A stretch of 46,757 bases of DNA, from positions 1-46,757 of the forward strand of contig JBFWRS010000027.1 of NCBI GenBank assembly GCA_050248795.1, written 5' to 3'. The notes under the pieces are model-generated. The model was given only the letters and a program-made list of their open reading frames with translations. It did not search any database and was not told where the DNA came from. Below, piece by piece: positions 1 to 8,346 of the stretch. Within the stretch, counting starts at the first letter, position 1. The number at the start of each line of letters is the position of its first letter. Source of the DNA: CAZTDU01 sp050248795 (GTDB taxonomy: Bacteria; Pseudomonadota; Gammaproteobacteria; Burkholderiales; SG8-39). The position numbers and the translations under genes are program-made.

Positions 1-49
1 CTCGAACCGCATGCTCGACACCACCGTTGCGCTGATGAACGCGAAGTAG
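1..49 (+). CDS. gap: Glyceraldehyde-3-phosphate dehydrogenase, C-terminal end only
   Basis: The window opens inside a gene; only the last 15 codons are present, reading SNRMLDTTVALMNAK before TAG at 47-49. This is the conserved C-terminal helix of GAPDH, which normally follows a WGY motif. It lies 4 bases before pgk, the classical gap-pgk order of the lower glycolysis/gluconeogenesis operon in betaproteobacteria. The fragment is short, so the call rests on both the match and the context. Confidence 0.85.
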   Translation, partial: SNRMLDTTVALMNAK

Positions 50-53
50 CGCC

Positions 54-1214
54 ATGAAGTTCCGCCGCATGTCGGAGGTCGACCTGGCCGGCAAGCGGGT
101 ATTCATCCGCGCCGACCTGAACGTGCCTCTGGACGAGGCCGGGGCGATAAGCGACGACACGCGCATACGCGCCTCAGTCCCCGGCATCCGCGAGGCGCTG
201 GCGAAGGGTGCTGCCGTGATGGTCACGTCGCACCTTGGACGGCCGAAGGAGGGCGAGTTCAAGCCGCGCGATTCGCTCGCCCCGGTGGCGAAGCGGCTCG
301 CGGAACTCCTCGGTTGCCCGGTGCCGCTGCTGGCGGGCTGGACCGAAGGCGTGGAGGTAAAGCCCGGCTCGGTGGTGCTGCTGGAAAACTGCCGCGTCAA
401 CAAGGGCGAGAAGAAGAACGACGAGGCGCTCGCGCGCAGGATGGCCGCGCTCTGCGACGTCTACGTGAACGACGCCTTCGGCACCGCGCACCGCGCCGAG
501 GCCACCACCCACGGCATCGCCCGCTTCGCGCCGGTCGCCTGCGCGGGCCCCTTGATGGCCGCGGAACTCGATGCGCTGGGCAAGTCGCTCGCGAATCCCG
601 CGCGCCCGCTGGTGGCGATCGTCGCGGGATCGAAGGTATCGACCAAGCTCACCGTGCTGGCCGAACTGGCGAAGAAGGTGGACCAGCTGGTCGTCGGCGG
701 CGGCATCGCGAATACTTTTCTGCTCGCCGCGGGGATGCCGATCGGCAGATCGCTTGCCGAGCCCGACCTGGTTGCCGAGTCGCGACGCATCATGCAGGCG
801 ACGAAGGTGCCGCTGCCGGTGGACGTCGTCGTGGCGAAGGAGCTGTCGGCCGACGCGGCGGCGAGCGTGAAGGCGGCAAAGGACGTGGCGGCAGACGAAC
901 TGATCCTGGACATCGGCCCGCAGACTGCCGCTGCCCTCGCTGAATCGCTCGGTACGGCCGGCACCATCGTCTGGAACGGGCCGGTCGGCGTATTCGAGAT
1001 CGACGCCTTCGCCAGGGGTACCGAGACGATCGCTCGCGCGATCGCCGGCTCGAAAGCCTTCTCCATTGCCGGTGGCGGCGACACGGTGGCGGCGATCAAC
1101 AAGTTCGGCATCGCGAGCGAGGTCGGATACATCTCGACCGCGGGCGGCGCATTCCTCGAGTTCCTCGAGGGCAAGACGCTGCCTGCGGTTGCGATCCTCG
1201 AAGAACGGGCCTGA
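54..1214 (+). CDS. pgk: Phosphoglycerate kinase
   Basis: Cytosolic glycolytic kinase that interconverts 1,3-bisphosphoglycerate plus ADP with 3-phosphoglycerate plus ATP. The 386-residue product has the usual family length. Visible signatures are the N-terminal substrate-binding stretch (RADLNVPLD near residue 20, SHLGRP near 60), the NDAFGTAHR segment near 140, the VAGSKVSTK segment and the C-terminal GGGDTVAA nucleotide loop. It starts 4 bases after gap and its stop is directly followed by the pyk start, so it sits inside a gap-pgk-pyk operon. Nothing is unusual about it. Confidence 0.98.
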   Translation: MKFRRMSEVDLAGKRVFIRADLNVPLDEAGAISDDTRIRASVPGIREALAKGAAVMVTSHLGRPKEGEFKPRDSLAPVAKRLAELLGCPVPLLAGWTEGVEVKPGSVVLLENCRVNKGEKKNDEALARRMAALCDVYVNDAFGTAHRAEATTHGIARFAPVACAGPLMAAELDALGKSLANPARPLVAIVAGSKVSTKLTVLAELAKKVDQLVVGGGIANTFLLAAGMPIGRSLAEPDLVAESRRIMQATKVPLPVDVVVAKELSADAAASVKAAKDVAADELILDIGPQTAAALAESLGTAGTIVWNGPVGVFEIDAFARGTETIARAIAGSKAFSIAGGGDTVAAINKFGIASEVGYISTAGGAFLEFLEGKTLPAVAILEERA

Positions 1215-1215
1215 G

Positions 1216-2655
1216 GTGCTGCGCAGCACCAAGATCGTCGCCACGCTGGGGCCGTCGTCCAACGACCCCGCGGTGCTGGAGAAGATGATCGCCGCCGGCG
1301 TCGACGTGGTGCGGCTGAACTTCTCCCACGGCACCTCGGAAGATCACCTGCAGCGCGCGGATCTCGTCAAGAGCCTGGCGCGCAAGCTCGGGCGCACGGT
1401 GGGGATCATGTGCGACCTGCAGGGCCCGAAGATCCGCGTCGGCAAGTTCAAGGACGGCAAGGTCACGCTGCAGAAGGGCGCGAAGTTCGTGCTCGACGCG
1501 CAATGCCCGCTCGGCGACGATGCGCGCGCCGGGCTGGACTACAAGGACCTGCCGCGCGACGTGGACGCGGGCGCGGTACTGCTGCTGGACGACGGCAAGA
1601 TCGTGCTCGACGTGGCGTTCGTGCGCGGCGAGGAGGTGCACACCGTGGTGCGCCACGGCGGCGTGCTGTCGAACAACAAGGGCATCAACCGCCAGGGCGG
1701 CGGCCTGACCGCGCCGGCGCTGACCGCGAAGGACATGGAAGACATCAGGACCGCGGCGAAGCTGCAGGCGGACTACCTCGCGGTGTCGTTCCCGAAGTCG
1801 GGCGCCGACATGTACATGGCGCGGGAACTGCTGCGCGCCAGCGGCGGCCAGGCTTTCCTGATCGCCAAGATCGAGCGCGCAGAGGCGGTGCGCGAGGACA
1901 TGCTGGTCGACATCATGAAGGCCTGCGACGGCATCATGGTGGCGCGCGGGGACCTTGCGGTGGAGGTCGGGGCGGCGACCGTACCGGCGCTGCAGAAGAA
2001 GATGATCCGGCTCGCGCGCGAGCACAACAAGATCACCATCACGGCGACGCAGATGATGGAGTCGATGATCGAGAGTCCGGTGCCGACCCGGGCCGAGGTG
2101 TCGGACGTGGCCAATGCGGTGCTCGACGGCACCGACGCAGTCATGCTGTCGGCGGAATCGGCCAGCGGCAAGTACCCGGTGGAAGTGATCGAGGCGATGG
2201 ACCGCATCTGCGTCGAGGTCGAGCAAAGCCAGCCGGTGAACCTCGATCAGGACTTCCTCAACCGCGTGTTCACGCGCGTCGACCAGTCGATTGCCATGGC
2301 GGGCCTGTTCACCGCGTACCACCTGAAAGTGAAGGCGATTGCCACGCTCACCGAGTCGGGTTCCACCGCGCTGTGGATGAGCCGGCTGAACTGCGGCGTG
2401 CCGATCTACGCGCTCACGTCGCAGACCTCGACCCGCTACCGCTGCGCGCTGCTGCGCGACGTCTATCCGCTGATGGTGAAGTACGTCGGGACCGACCGCG
2501 AAGAGCTGCTTGGCGAGGCCGAGAAGGTGCTGGTCGATCATGGCGTGGTGCGCGAGGGCGACCTGATCGTGCTGACGATAGGCGAGCCGATCGGCAAGTC
2601 GGGCGGCACCAACACCATGAAGATCGTGCGCGTCGGCGAACAGCGCAGATCGTGA
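1216..2655 (+). CDS. pyk: Pyruvate kinase
   Basis: Last glycolytic step, phosphoenolpyruvate plus ADP to pyruvate plus ATP. The reading frame is open further upstream into pgk, but the family N-terminus (RSTKIVATLGPSS) begins just after a GTG at 1216, one base after the pgk stop, giving 479 residues, the normal length for this family. Catalytic features are the IAKIERAEAV lysine/glutamate segment, the MVARGDLAVEVG loop and TATQMMESM. The C-terminal allosteric domain is complete. The very close spacing suggests translational coupling with pgk. Confidence 0.96.
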   Translation: MLRSTKIVATLGPSSNDPAVLEKMIAAGVDVVRLNFSHGTSEDHLQRADLVKSLARKLGRTVGIMCDLQGPKIRVGKFKDGKVTLQKGAKFVLDAQCPLGDDARAGLDYKDLPRDVDAGAVLLLDDGKIVLDVAFVRGEEVHTVVRHGGVLSNNKGINRQGGGLTAPALTAKDMEDIRTAAKLQADYLAVSFPKSGADMYMARELLRASGGQAFLIAKIERAEAVREDMLVDIMKACDGIMVARGDLAVEVGAATVPALQKKMIRLAREHNKITITATQMMESMIESPVPTRAEVSDVANAVLDGTDAVMLSAESASGKYPVEVIEAMDRICVEVEQSQPVNLDQDFLNRVFTRVDQSIAMAGLFTAYHLKVKAIATLTESGSTALWMSRLNCGVPIYALTSQTSTRYRCALLRDVYPLMVKYVGTDREELLGEAEKVLVDHGVVREGDLIVLTIGEPIGKSGGTNTMKIVRVGEQRRS

Positions 2656-2662
2656 CCGACGC

Positions 2663-3931
2663 ATGGTGCTGCGCGCCGCCGCGCTGCTGCTGAGCCTCGC
2701 CGCGATGCAGGCGCAGGCCGCGGGCGAGTCCTGCCGCGACGCGCGCGTAGCATCTACTCTGCAGGCGCTCGAACGCATTGCCGAGCTTCACTCGCAGGCG
2801 ATCCGACTCGAGCCGAGAAACGCCCAGGCGCTGCTGGAGCGCGGCGTCTGTTTCGAGCGCATGGCGCGCTACGAGGCGGCGCTGGCGGATTTCAACGCCG
2901 CCGTGGTGGCGGACCCCGGGCTGGCGCAGTCGCGAATGGACCGCGCAAGGCTTTCCGTGCGGCTGGGCCGGATCGACAACGCGCTGGGCGACTACGACGA
3001 GGCGGTGCGGCTCGACCCGGCGAGCATCGATGCGCGCGTCGGCCGGGGCCAGGCGCTGGCCGCGCTGCGGCGGCATCGCGACGCGCTGGCCGATTTCGGC
3101 GAGGCGCTGCGCGGCAATCCCGGCAGCCTTGCCGCGCTGCAGGGCCGTGGCGCGAGCCACGCGACGCTGGGCGAGACCGACGCGGCGGTGCGCGATTTCG
3201 ACGCCGCGCTGGCGCTGGACGGTGCGTACGCGCCGGCGTTCCTCGGCCGCGGCGAGGCGCATGCGCGCGCAGGCAGGCACGAGGCCGCGGTGCGCGACTA
3301 CGACGCCTACCTCGCGCTCAGGTCGGGCGACGCCTATGCGCTGTTCCGCCGCGCCCTGTCGCACGCCAGGCTGGGAAGCGACGCCAGGGCCATGGAGGAC
3401 TTTACCGAGGCGATCCGCCTCGAGCCGCGGATGATCTCCGCCTACATCGAGCGCGGCAGGCTGTCTGCACGCGCCGGCGACGCGGAGCGCGCGGTAACCG
3501 ACTTCGGCGAGGCGATCGCGCTGGCGCCGAAGTACGGCCCGGCGTACCGGGCGCGCGGCATGGCCTTGTACCGGCTGGGCCGGCATGACGCCGCCGCTGC
3601 CGACCTCGCCGCGGCGCTGCGCCAGGATGCCGGCGACCTGGTCGCCAGGAACGAGCTCGCCTGGCTGCTCGCCACATCGCCGCAGGCTGCGGTGCGGGAC
3701 GGCAGGCGAGCCGTGGAACTCGCGCTCGAAGCGGTCGAGCGCACCGCATGGAAGAACGCCGGCATCCTGGACACTTACGCGGCGGCACTGGCCGAATCAG
3801 GGGATTTCGCCGGCGCGGCGAAGTGGCAGGAACAGGCGCTCAGCCTGCCGGACTTTCCCGCCGCTGGCCGCGATGCCGCGCACAAGCGGCTGGAGCTCTA
3901 CAAGGCGGGACAGCCGTTCAGGACGCCGTAG
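2663..3931 (+). CDS. Exported tetratricopeptide-repeat protein
   Basis: A 422-residue protein with an N-terminal signal peptide (hydrophobic stretch about residues 4-16, ending AQA near 19) followed by roughly nine to ten consecutive 34-residue TPR units. Each shows the pattern A..D...A..LDP...A...RG.A. The C-terminal part (LAWLLATSP, then DGRRAVELA) matches the Sel1/TPR-type end seen in periplasmic TPR proteins. TPR arrays bind partner proteins, and no partner can be named here. It lies 7 bases after pyk and may be read through from it. Function unknown beyond a scaffold in the periplasm. Confidence 0.8.
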   Translation: MVLRAAALLLSLAAMQAQAAGESCRDARVASTLQALERIAELHSQAIRLEPRNAQALLERGVCFERMARYEAALADFNAAVVADPGLAQSRMDRARLSVRLGRIDNALGDYDEAVRLDPASIDARVGRGQALAALRRHRDALADFGEALRGNPGSLAALQGRGASHATLGETDAAVRDFDAALALDGAYAPAFLGRGEAHARAGRHEAAVRDYDAYLALRSGDAYALFRRALSHARLGSDARAMEDFTEAIRLEPRMISAYIERGRLSARAGDAERAVTDFGEAIALAPKYGPAYRARGMALYRLGRHDAAAADLAAALRQDAGDLVARNELAWLLATSPQAAVRDGRRAVELALEAVERTAWKNAGILDTYAAALAESGDFAGAAKWQEQALSLPDFPAAGRDAAHKRLELYKAGQPFRTP

Positions 3932-3973
3932 CGGTTCAGCGTGCGCGGGAGCGGCGAACCCCGCCGACATGGG

Positions 3974-3979
3974 TACAAT
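3974..3979 (+). promoter_or_regulatory. Possible -10 element before the thioesterase gene
   Basis: TACAAT, 28 bases before the start at 4008, in the gap between the TPR gene and the thioesterase gene. No good -35 hexamer is visible at the right spacing, so this is a weak call based on one hexamer. Confidence 0.35.
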
Positions 3980-4007
3980 CCGCGCTCCTCGCCGCCGGGA
4001 GTGCGTC

Positions 4008-4508
4008 ATGACCGCTGCAATGTACTGGAAGGAGATCACCGTTCACTGGGGCGAGTCCGATCCCTTCGGCCTGGTGTACTACCCCCGCATCGTCGCCTGG
4101 TTCAACGAAACCGAGCACGAGTTCTTCCGCACCATCGGCTTCCCGATCGACCAGATGATCCGCGAGGATCGCACCACCTTCGTCATGGGCGAGATCCATT
4201 TCCGCTTCATCGGCCCTGCGGCGTACGGCGACCGCATCGCCACCTCGGTTGCGCTGACCAGCATGGGCGAGCGCACGCTGCACTGGGCGTGCAAGGCGCG
4301 CAACGCCGTGACCGGCGCGCCGGTCACCGAAGGCCGCGCGACGCGCGTCTACGCGCGCATCAACGAAGACGGCACGCTGAACTCGGAGAAGATCCCGGAG
4401 CGCATGAGGAAGGCGCTGAACGACTCCGGGCGCCTGTCACACCTCGGCGGCGAGATCGAGACCGACCCGGAGTACCGCCACCCGCCCGCCGCGCAGCGCG
4501 ACAAGTAG
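4008..4508 (+). CDS. Acyl-CoA thioesterase, 4-hydroxybenzoyl-CoA thioesterase (hotdog) family
   Basis: A 166-residue hotdog-fold protein, expected to hydrolyse an acyl- or aroyl-CoA thioester in the cytosol. The family active-site segment is clear: WGESDPFGLVYYPRIVAWFN, with the candidate catalytic aspartate at residue 18. A typical hotdog body follows, including FRFIGPAAYGD. The frame is open far upstream into the TPR gene, but homology starts at the ATG at 4008; an ATG four codons later is an alternative. It converges on the LysR gene with 21 bases between them. The substrate cannot be read from the sequence. Confidence 0.85.
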   Translation: MTAAMYWKEITVHWGESDPFGLVYYPRIVAWFNETEHEFFRTIGFPIDQMIREDRTTFVMGEIHFRFIGPAAYGDRIATSVALTSMGERTLHWACKARNAVTGAPVTEGRATRVYARINEDGTLNSEKIPERMRKALNDSGRLSHLGGEIETDPEYRHPPAAQRDK

Positions 4509-4529
4509 CGCCAGCCCGCGCGGGGCGCG

Positions 4530-5459
4530 TCAGGCCGCGGCCTGCGCGCGCAACCACTCGACGAACGCCCGAACCTGCGGCTGCGACAGCGCCGCTTCGG
4601 TGGCGACCAGGTAGTACGCATACGGCAGCGCGACGCGAAGCTCGAACGGCGCGACCAGCCGGCCCGCATCCAGTTGCGGCCGCGCGAACTCGACGAGGGA
4701 CGCGACGATGCCGGCGCCCTCGGCGGCTGCTTCCAGCGCAAGCACCGAATGCGACAGGTGCGCGCCATGCTTCAGCTTCAGGCCCCGGGCGCCCGCCGCG
4801 GCGAGCCACAGGTCCCAGTAGTCGTTGGCGTCGTAGTGCACGCCGGTGTCGTCATGCAGCAGCGTGTGGCGCTGCAGGTCCTTCAATGACAGCTTCGCGT
4901 CGCCGATCGTGGCCGGGCTGGCGAGCGGCGTGACCGACAGCGGCACGAGCTTCTCGACCTGGTAGCCGGGAAACCGGCCTTGCGACAGCAGCACCGCCAC
5001 GTCCGCGTCGGCCAGCCACGCGGCAGCTTCGCGCACCGCCTCCTCGCCGAAGGTCGTCGACTGCCGCGTGCGCGCCGTGACGCGCACGTCCACGTCCGGC
5101 ATCGCGGTGAGGAAGCGGTGCAGCCGCGGCATCAGCCAGCACGAGGCGAAGGAGGGCGCGACGCTGACGGTCAGCGTGGACGCGGGACGGGTCTCGCGCA
5201 GGATGCGCGAACCCTCGTCAAGCTGCGCGAAGCCCGCCGACAGGCGCGGCAGCGCGGCGCGTGCGTACTCGGTCAGCTCCAGCGCGCGCGGCTTGCGCAC
5301 CAGCAGTTGCCTGCCGCACAGGTGCTCGACCAGCTTCAGCTGGTGGCTGATTGCGGCAGAGGTGACGTGGAGTTCCGCTGCGGCGTCCTTGACGCTGAGG
5401 TGGCGCGCCACCGCTTCGAAGGCACGCAGGGCATTGAGCGGGAGCAGGCTGGTAGACAC
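4530..5459 (-). CDS. LysR-family transcriptional regulator, GcvA-like
   Basis: A 309-residue LysR-type regulator. The N-terminal winged helix-turn-helix spans about residues 5-65 (LNALRAFEAVARHLSVKDAA, then HVTSAAISHQLKLVE) and is followed by a linker helix and the co-inducer-binding domain. The order of motifs (LPPLNALRAFEAVARH style opening, ISHQLK) is that of the GcvA subgroup. The start is a GTG at 5459, chosen because the conserved N-terminus begins a few residues later. It is divergent from the small gene at 5574, and a 13-base T-N11-A palindrome lies 1 base upstream of its start, suggesting autoregulation and control of the divergent gene. Confidence 0.9.
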   Translation of the reverse strand: MSTSLLPLNALRAFEAVARHLSVKDAAAELHVTSAAISHQLKLVEHLCGRQLLVRKPRALELTEYARAALPRLSAGFAQLDEGSRILRETRPASTLTVSVAPSFASCWLMPRLHRFLTAMPDVDVRVTARTRQSTTFGEEAVREAAAWLADADVAVLLSQGRFPGYQVEKLVPLSVTPLASPATIGDAKLSLKDLQRHTLLHDDTGVHYDANDYWDLWLAAAGARGLKLKHGAHLSHSVLALEAAAEGAGIVASLVEFARPQLDAGRLVAPFELRVALPYAYYLVATEAALSQPQVRAFVEWLRAQAAA

Positions 5460-5460
5460 A

Positions 5461-5473
5461 TTAGTAAAACTAA
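5461..5473. promoter_or_regulatory. Candidate LysR operator (T-N11-A palindrome)
   Basis: TTAGTAAAACTAA is a perfect dyad (TTAGT, three-base centre, ACTAA) with exactly the T-N11-A spacing of LysR-type binding sites. It lies immediately upstream of the LysR start in the LysR/small-gene divergent region. Confidence 0.6.
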
Positions 5474-5573
5474 CGCATTTATCCAGGAAAGGTCAATTGC
5501 TGCGATGCAACTTAGATTGGAAAATCCTGTCTCACAGGCAACACGATTGACCATAACTGAATTGAGGCCAAGC

Positions 5574-5759
5574 ATGAAGACGACCCCAGACCTGCTGCAG
5601 CGCATCCAGACCATGCCGCTGCGGCAATACGAGCGCGAACAGATCGTCCAGGCATACGTAGCCGCCGAAGCGATTGTCGAGCTGAGCTTCCGCGCCGCCG
5701 GCTGGATCGGCCGCGCTTTCGCACGCAAGACGCCGCCGACGCTGACGCCGGCGCACTGA
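5574..5759 (+). CDS. Small uncharacterised protein beside the LysR gene
   Basis: A 61-residue protein beginning MKTTPDLLQRIQTMP. A GAGG ribosome-binding site about 8 bases upstream supports the ATG at 5574; an in-frame ATG at 5504 would add 23 residues but lacks such a site. The body is a predicted amphipathic helix rich in Glu, Ala and Arg (YEREQIVQAYVAAEAIVELS) and ends in a basic tail. It has no signal peptide or clear membrane segment. I do not recognise a domain. It is divergent from the GcvA-like LysR gene across a 114-base region with a LysR-type palindrome, and is followed by a strong terminator, so it is probably a single-gene regulon target. Confidence 0.65.
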   Translation: MKTTPDLLQRIQTMPLRQYEREQIVQAYVAAEAIVELSFRAAGWIGRAFARKTPPTLTPAH

Positions 5760-5769
5760 CTTCCTCCCA

Positions 5770-5785
5770 CCCGGCGCTCGCCGGG
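5770..5785 (+). repeat. Short perfect inverted repeat
   Basis: CCCGGCG and CGCCGGG separated by two bases, starting 10 bases after the stop of the 61-residue gene. It lacks a T-run and sits just ahead of the terminator at 5796, so it may be an extra 3' stem on the same transcript. Confidence 0.5.
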
Positions 5786-5795
5786 TATCCTCCAA

Positions 5796-5829
5796 GGGCC
5801 AGCACCGCCAGGTGCCGGCCCTTTTTTTT
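5796..5829 (+). terminator. Rho-independent terminator
   Basis: A stem of about 11 pairs (GGGCC-GCACC against GGTGC-GGCCC, with one opposed A/C) is followed by eight T residues. It ends the transcript of the small LysR-linked gene and isolates the catabolic operon that starts at 5864. Confidence 0.9.
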
Positions 5830-5863
5830 GCTCACCGGGATTGCCGCGGACGACCCCCCCCTC

Positions 5864-7204
5864 ATGAAAGCACCACGATTCACGGTTCGCAGCGTGGAAC
5901 TCCTGGAGCGCGACGTGACGCTGCGCATGCCGTTCCGCTTCGGCAGCGTCACGCTCACCGCGGCGCCGCAGGCGTTCGTGCGCGCCCGCATTCGCCTCGA
6001 GAGCGGCATCGAGGCGGAAGGCGCGTGTGCGCAGTTGCTGCTGCCCAAGTGGTTCGACAAGGACCCGACGCTCTCCAACGAAGACAACCTCAGCCAGCTT
6101 CGGCAGTCGCTGCGCGGCGCACGCGAGGCCTATACCGCGGCTGGCGCGGACACCGCCTGGGGACACGCCCGGGACCATTGCCGGTCCGGGCTTGTGGCTG
6201 CCTATGGTCCGGCGCTGCTGGATTGCGCCGTGCTGGATGCGCTGTGCCGGGCCCTGGGCGTATCGGTCTACGATGCCTTGCGCGGCAACGCCATCGGCGC
6301 GGAGGACTTCGAAGGCATGGCAATGCCGGCGTTCCTGGCGGGCCTGACGCCAGGCGGGCGCATCGCCGTTCGGCACACGGTGGGCCTTGCCGATCCCATC
6401 ACCGCGGCCGATGCAGGCGACAGGGTGGACGACGGCCTGCCTGAAACCCTGCAGGACGTGGTCGCGCGCCACGGCGTGCGCTATTTCAAGCTCAAGATCA
6501 GCGGCGATACCGCTGCCGACCTCGCGAGGCTTGCCGAAATCGCTGCGGTGCTGGAGCGGATTCCCGGCCCCTACCATGCGACCCTGGATGGCAACGAGCA
6601 GTACGAGGACATGGCCGGCGTCGCCGCGCTCTGGCAGGCCATGGGTTCCGATCCGCGGCTCGCGCGACTGGTGCAGAGCATCCTGTTCATCGAGCAGCCG
6701 GTCGCGCGAGCGCGCGCGCTGCAGGAAGCTGTCGCCGGCATCGACAGGCCGGTCATCATCGACGAATCCGATGCTGCGCTGGATGCATTCCCGCGCGCCA
6801 GGGCGCTGGGCTACCGTGGCGTGTCCTCGAAGACCTGCAAGGGTTTGTACAAGTCCCTGATCAACGCTGCGCGCTGCGCGCTCTGGGGCTCGCCGTACAT
6901 GATGTCCGGCGAGGACCTCACCCTGCAGGCCGGGCTCGCGCTGCAGCAGGACCTCGCACTGGTGTCCCTGCTCGGCCTTGCGCACGTGGAGCGCAACGGC
7001 CACCATTACGTGAACGGCATGGCCGGGCTCCCGCAGGGCGAGCAGGACGCGTTCCTGGCTGCGCACCCGGACCTCTACGAACGCAGCCATGGCGCGGTGC
7101 GCGTGAGGATCCGCGACGGCGAGCTTGCCATCGCCACGCTGGCATGCCCGGGATTCGCCTCGGCCGCGATGCCGGATTGGTCAACCATGAGGAGCATGCA
7201 TTGA
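5864..7204 (+). CDS. Enolase-superfamily (mandelate racemase/muconate lactonising type) protein
   Basis: A 446-residue enolase-superfamily enzyme, expected to abstract a proton next to a carboxylate with Mg2+. The N-terminal capping domain is residues 1-140; the barrel carries the acid/base KLK motif (K209, K211), candidate metal ligands D242 (in LDGNEQ), E277 (in IEQP) and D300/E301 (in IIDES), and a second-side lysine at K323 (SSKTCKG). That set fits a racemase/epimerase-like or dehydratase-like active site. Length and the C-terminal extension of some 80 residues are larger than usual. The frame is open to 5828, but that overlaps the terminator, so the ATG at 5864 is chosen. It is the first of four coupled genes. 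Substrate unknown. Confidence 0.8.
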   Translation: MKAPRFTVRSVELLERDVTLRMPFRFGSVTLTAAPQAFVRARIRLESGIEAEGACAQLLLPKWFDKDPTLSNEDNLSQLRQSLRGAREAYTAAGADTAWGHARDHCRSGLVAAYGPALLDCAVLDALCRALGVSVYDALRGNAIGAEDFEGMAMPAFLAGLTPGGRIAVRHTVGLADPITAADAGDRVDDGLPETLQDVVARHGVRYFKLKISGDTAADLARLAEIAAVLERIPGPYHATLDGNEQYEDMAGVAALWQAMGSDPRLARLVQSILFIEQPVARARALQEAVAGIDRPVIIDESDAALDAFPRARALGYRGVSSKTCKGLYKSLINAARCALWGSPYMMSGEDLTLQAGLALQQDLALVSLLGLAHVERNGHHYVNGMAGLPQGEQDAFLAAHPDLYERSHGAVRVRIRDGELAIATLACPGFASAAMPDWSTMRSMH

Positions 7205-8346
7205 ACAGGCGAATCGGCATCATCATGAACGGCGTCACCGGGCGCATGGGCACCAACCAGCACCTGGTGCGCTCGATCCTCGAGATCCGCAAACAGGGCG
7301 GCGTGGCGCTGAAGGACGGCACGCGCCTCGTGCCCGATCCGATCCTCATCGGGCGCAACGCGGAGAAGGTGGAGAAGCTCGCGCGTGCGCATGGCGTGGA
7401 ACGCTGGGGCACCGACCTGAAGAAGGCGCTGGCCGCGAAGGAGGACACGGTGTTCTTCGACGCCGCGTCCACGCAGCTCAGGCCGAAGCTGCTGAAGCAG
7501 GCGATCGCGGCGGGCAAGCACGTCTACTGCGAGAAGCCCGTGTCGACCAATCTTGCCGAGGCCATCGACCTGTACAAGGCGGCGAAGAAGGCGAAGGTCA
7601 AGCACGGCGTGGTGCAGGACAAGCTCTGGCTGCCGGGGCTGCTGAAGCTCGCGAAGCTGCGCGACGAGGGCTTCTTCGGCAGGATCCTCTCGGTGCGCGG
7701 CGAGTTCGGCTACTGGGTGTTCGAGGGCGATCGCCAGCCGGCGCAGCGGCCTTCGTGGAACTACCGCGTGAAGGACGGCGGCGGCATCATCCTCGACATG
7801 CTGTGCCACTGGCGCTACGTGCTCGACAACCTGTTCGGCGAGGTGAAGGCAGTGAGCTGCCTGGGTGCCACGCACATCCCCTTCCGCTGGGACGAGAATG
7901 GCAGGAAATACAAGGCCACCGCAGACGACGCTGCGTACGCGACGTTCCGGCTCGCCGGCGGCGTGATCGCGCATTTCAACTCTTCGTGGACGGTGCGCGT
8001 GCGGCGCGACGACCTGCTCACGCTGCAGGTGGACGGCACGCTCGGTTCGGCGGTCGCCGGCCTGCGCGGCTGCCGCGTGCAGTCCTACGCCGAGACGCCC
8101 AAGCCGGTGTGGAACCCCGACATTCCGCAGCCGATCGATTTCTACGCGGGATGGCGCGAAGTTCCGGACGCGGGCTACGACAATGCGTTCAAGGTGCAGT
8201 GGGAGATGTTCCTGCGACATGTCGCAGGCGAGGGCGGCTTCCGCTGGGGCCTGCTCGAAGGCGCGAAGGGCGTGCAGCTCGCGGAACTGGGCCTGAAGAG
8301 CTGGCGGCAGAGGAAGTGGCTGGACGTGCCGAGGCTCAAGCCGTGA
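7201..8346 (+). CDS. Gfo/Idh/MocA-family NAD(P)-dependent oxidoreductase
   Basis: A 381-residue oxidoreductase with an N-terminal Rossmann fold (RIGIIMNGVTGRMG, residues about 4-17), the family EKP motif with the catalytic lysine (CEKPVSTN) and a C-terminal alpha/beta domain with DMLCHWRYVLDN carrying the usual aspartate/histidine pair. The start is TTG at 7201, overlapping the preceding stop in TTGA. A GAGGAG site six bases upstream supports it, while starting at the next ATG would delete the first beta strand. Likely oxidises a hydroxyl of a sugar or cyclitol derivative. Second gene of the four-gene operon. Confidence 0.85.
   Translation: MNRRIGIIMNGVTGRMGTNQHLVRSILEIRKQGGVALKDGTRLVPDPILIGRNAEKVEKLARAHGVERWGTDLKKALAAKEDTVFFDAASTQLRPKLLKQAIAAGKHVYCEKPVSTNLAEAIDLYKAAKKAKVKHGVVQDKLWLPGLLKLAKLRDEGFFGRILSVRGEFGYWVFEGDRQPAQRPSWNYRVKDGGGIILDMLCHWRYVLDNLFGEVKAVSCLGATHIPFRWDENGRKYKATADDAAYATFRLAGGVIAHFNSSWTVRVRRDDLLTLQVDGTLGSAVAGLRGCRVQSYAETPKPVWNPDIPQPIDFYAGWREVPDAGYDNAFKVQWEMFLRHVAGEGGFRWGLLEGAKGVQLAELGLKSWRQRKWLDVPRLKP

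Noticed and set aside
1096..2778. A 560-residue open frame antisense to pyk, and similar long antisense frames at 10569-12503, 14485-15879, 25172-27391 and 33535-35346
   Set aside because: All lie fully over well-supported genes, are rich in Arg/His/Ala with no recognisable domain, and are the expected shadows of GC-rich codon use on the opposite strand.
5504..5573. An earlier ATG at 5504 as the start of the small LysR-linked gene
   Set aside because: It lacks a ribosome-binding site, while the ATG at 5574 has GAGG at a good distance; residues before 5574 look like leader sequence.
5770..5785. The CCCGGCG/CGCCGGG hairpin as a separate terminator
   Set aside because: No T-run follows it and a much better terminator begins 11 bases downstream.
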